From Deltaproteobacteria bacterium (GTDB taxonomy: Bacteria > Desulfobacterota > Desulfobaccia > Desulfobaccales > 0-14-0-80-60-11), in the NCBI GenBank assembly GCA_019308625.1, contig JAFDHU010000088.1, positions 1 through 6,604 on the forward strand: DNA of 6,604 nucleotides, written 5' to 3'. Below are positions 6,202-6,604 of the stretch, in pieces. Under the pieces are notes generated by a model. It had not been told where the DNA came from. It made no database searches and was given only the letters and a program-made list of their open reading frames with translations. The position numbers and the translations under genes were made by a program. Within the stretch, counting starts at the first letter, position 1; each line of letters starts with the position of its first letter.

Positions 6202-6365
6202 AAGTTTAAAAAAGTAATAATTTTCCCAAGAAAAAAATAAATAACCCTAAAGAGCGGAGGTTTTCTGGAGGTGGAAAAGACTCTGTCCCCGGGCCGGGAA
6301 AAATCGGAAAAGACAGGCAGGTCAAATCCGGGCTGCCGCCAGGGCAAGGGGGAAATTCCTGCCTA

Positions 6366-6390
6366 GGGAAAAGGGGAGGCCGGGGCGGCC
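6366..6390 (-). terminator. Weak terminator candidate after the membrane-protein gene
   Basis: Immediately after the TGA (6393-6391) the minus strand reads GGCCG-CCC-CGGCC (6390-6378), a five-pair GC stem with a three-base loop. It is followed by the pyrimidine-rich TCCCCTTTTCCC (6377-6366). Position and stem fit a terminator; the U-run is interrupted. Confidence 0.4.
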
Positions 6391-6604
6391 TCAGCCTACG
6401 GTGAACTTCACCATCCAGACGACCAGGGGGTTGAGGTGGGAACTGATAAACCCGTAGTGGGTGATCCTCTCAATCAGGAACAGGGCCACGATGATAAAAG
6501 GACCGGCCAGCCCGAACAGATATCGGAACCGCTCCGGGAGCCACACGCTTATCAGGTTGCTGAAGGCCAGGGGGGGCAGGGGGATGAGGTGGTATATGGC
6601 GGTG
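6391..6604 (-). CDS. C-terminal fragment of a membrane protein, probably site-2 protease (M50) family
   Basis: The last 70 residues of a gene that enters from beyond the right edge, ending at TGA 6393-6391. The fragment reads AIYHLIPLPPLAFSNLIS, then VWLPERFRYLFGLAGPFIIVALFLIERI, then a short amphipathic end NPLVVWMVKFTVG. One clear membrane helix is visible (about GLAGPFIIVALFLI). The block HLIPLPPL, followed by a loop with charged residues and a final helix, resembles the NLLPIPPLDGG motif and C terminus of bacterial site-2 proteases, which cut within membranes. The Asp-Gly that supplies the third zinc ligand in that motif is Ala-Phe here, so if the assignment is right this copy may lack protease activity. 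The HExxH region would be outside the window. Family assignment rests on this short stretch alone. Confidence 0.5.
   Translation of the reverse strand, partial: TAIYHLIPLPPLAFSNLISVWLPERFRYLFGLAGPFIIVALFLIERITHYGFISSHLNPLVVWMVKFTVG

Larger units (their letters stand above)
6013..6250 (-). other. AT-rich intergenic island with nested palindromes
   Basis: Between GC-rich neighbours this stretch drops to about 24% G+C (43 of 180 bases counted over 6061-6240; 10 of 60 in 6061-6120). It contains a perfect inverted repeat ACTTAT-TT-ATAAGT at 6079-6092. An imperfect 24-base palindrome at 6118-6141 has 10 of 11 arm pairs matching. AAGTTATT occurs at 6068 and 6089, 21 bases apart, or two helical turns. 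No open reading frame of interest was seen. Such sequence commonly serves as promoter and regulator-binding DNA or binds nucleoid proteins. Here it separates the membrane-protein gene from rmlB. Confidence 0.5.

Noticed and set aside
6273..6316. Repeated GGAAAAGAC (6273 and 6306) and CTGTC...GACAG as an enhancer for the sigma-54 activator
   Set aside because: Arms of five bases and a single direct repeat are too short to separate from chance, although the position upstream of the -24/-12 element is suitable.

Overview
The window is a GC-rich bacterial chromosome segment of roughly 60% G+C outside one AT-rich gap. All recognisable genes lie on the minus strand. The gene set is a single-protein RmlB, a cytoplasmic REC-GAF-PAS histidine kinase coupled to an NtrC-type sigma-54 activator, and a BioA of the Bacillus/Aquifex-like type. 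TTG/ATG starts sit behind strong GGAGG sites. This would fit a Desulfobacterota (deltaproteobacterial) genome, but that placement is inference from gene style only.

Layout in the direction of transcription, from high to low coordinates. At 6604-6391 is the C-terminal end of a membrane protein resembling site-2 proteases (peptidase family M50), cut by the window edge. At 6390-5883 is a 508-base gap whose middle (about 6013-6250) is extremely AT-rich, 24% G+C by hand count over 6061-6240. It carries palindromes, a terminator-like hairpin, a sigma-70-like -10 box and a sigma-54-like -24/-12 element, all usable for minus-strand transcription. At 5882-4788 is dTDP-glucose 4,6-dehydratase (rmlB). 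At 4698-2677 is a 673-residue kinase with an N-terminal receiver. At 2687-1269 is a 472-residue sigma-54-dependent response regulator whose TTG start overlaps the end of the kinase gene by 11 bases. At 1268-1038 is a hairpin followed by a good extended -10 promoter. At 1037-1 is bioA, broken by an internal deletion with a frame change near 520-528 and running off the left edge.

The kinase and activator form a translationally coupled two-component system with two receivers (one on the kinase, one on the activator), both with intact phospho-acceptor sites. rmlB lies 89 bases upstream of the kinase on the same strand with no convincing terminator between them, so the sugar-nucleotide gene and the regulators may share a transcript. 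The sigma-54-like element upstream of rmlB raises the possibility that the activator controls its own operon, and with it dTDP-4-keto-6-deoxyglucose supply for surface polysaccharide; this is a hypothesis. bioA (biotin synthesis) appears to be a separate transcription unit.

I found no tRNA, rRNA, CRISPR array, insertion sequence or convincing riboswitch. The most noteworthy points are the damaged bioA, the sigma-54-like element in the AT-rich gap, and the regulator/rmlB arrangement.
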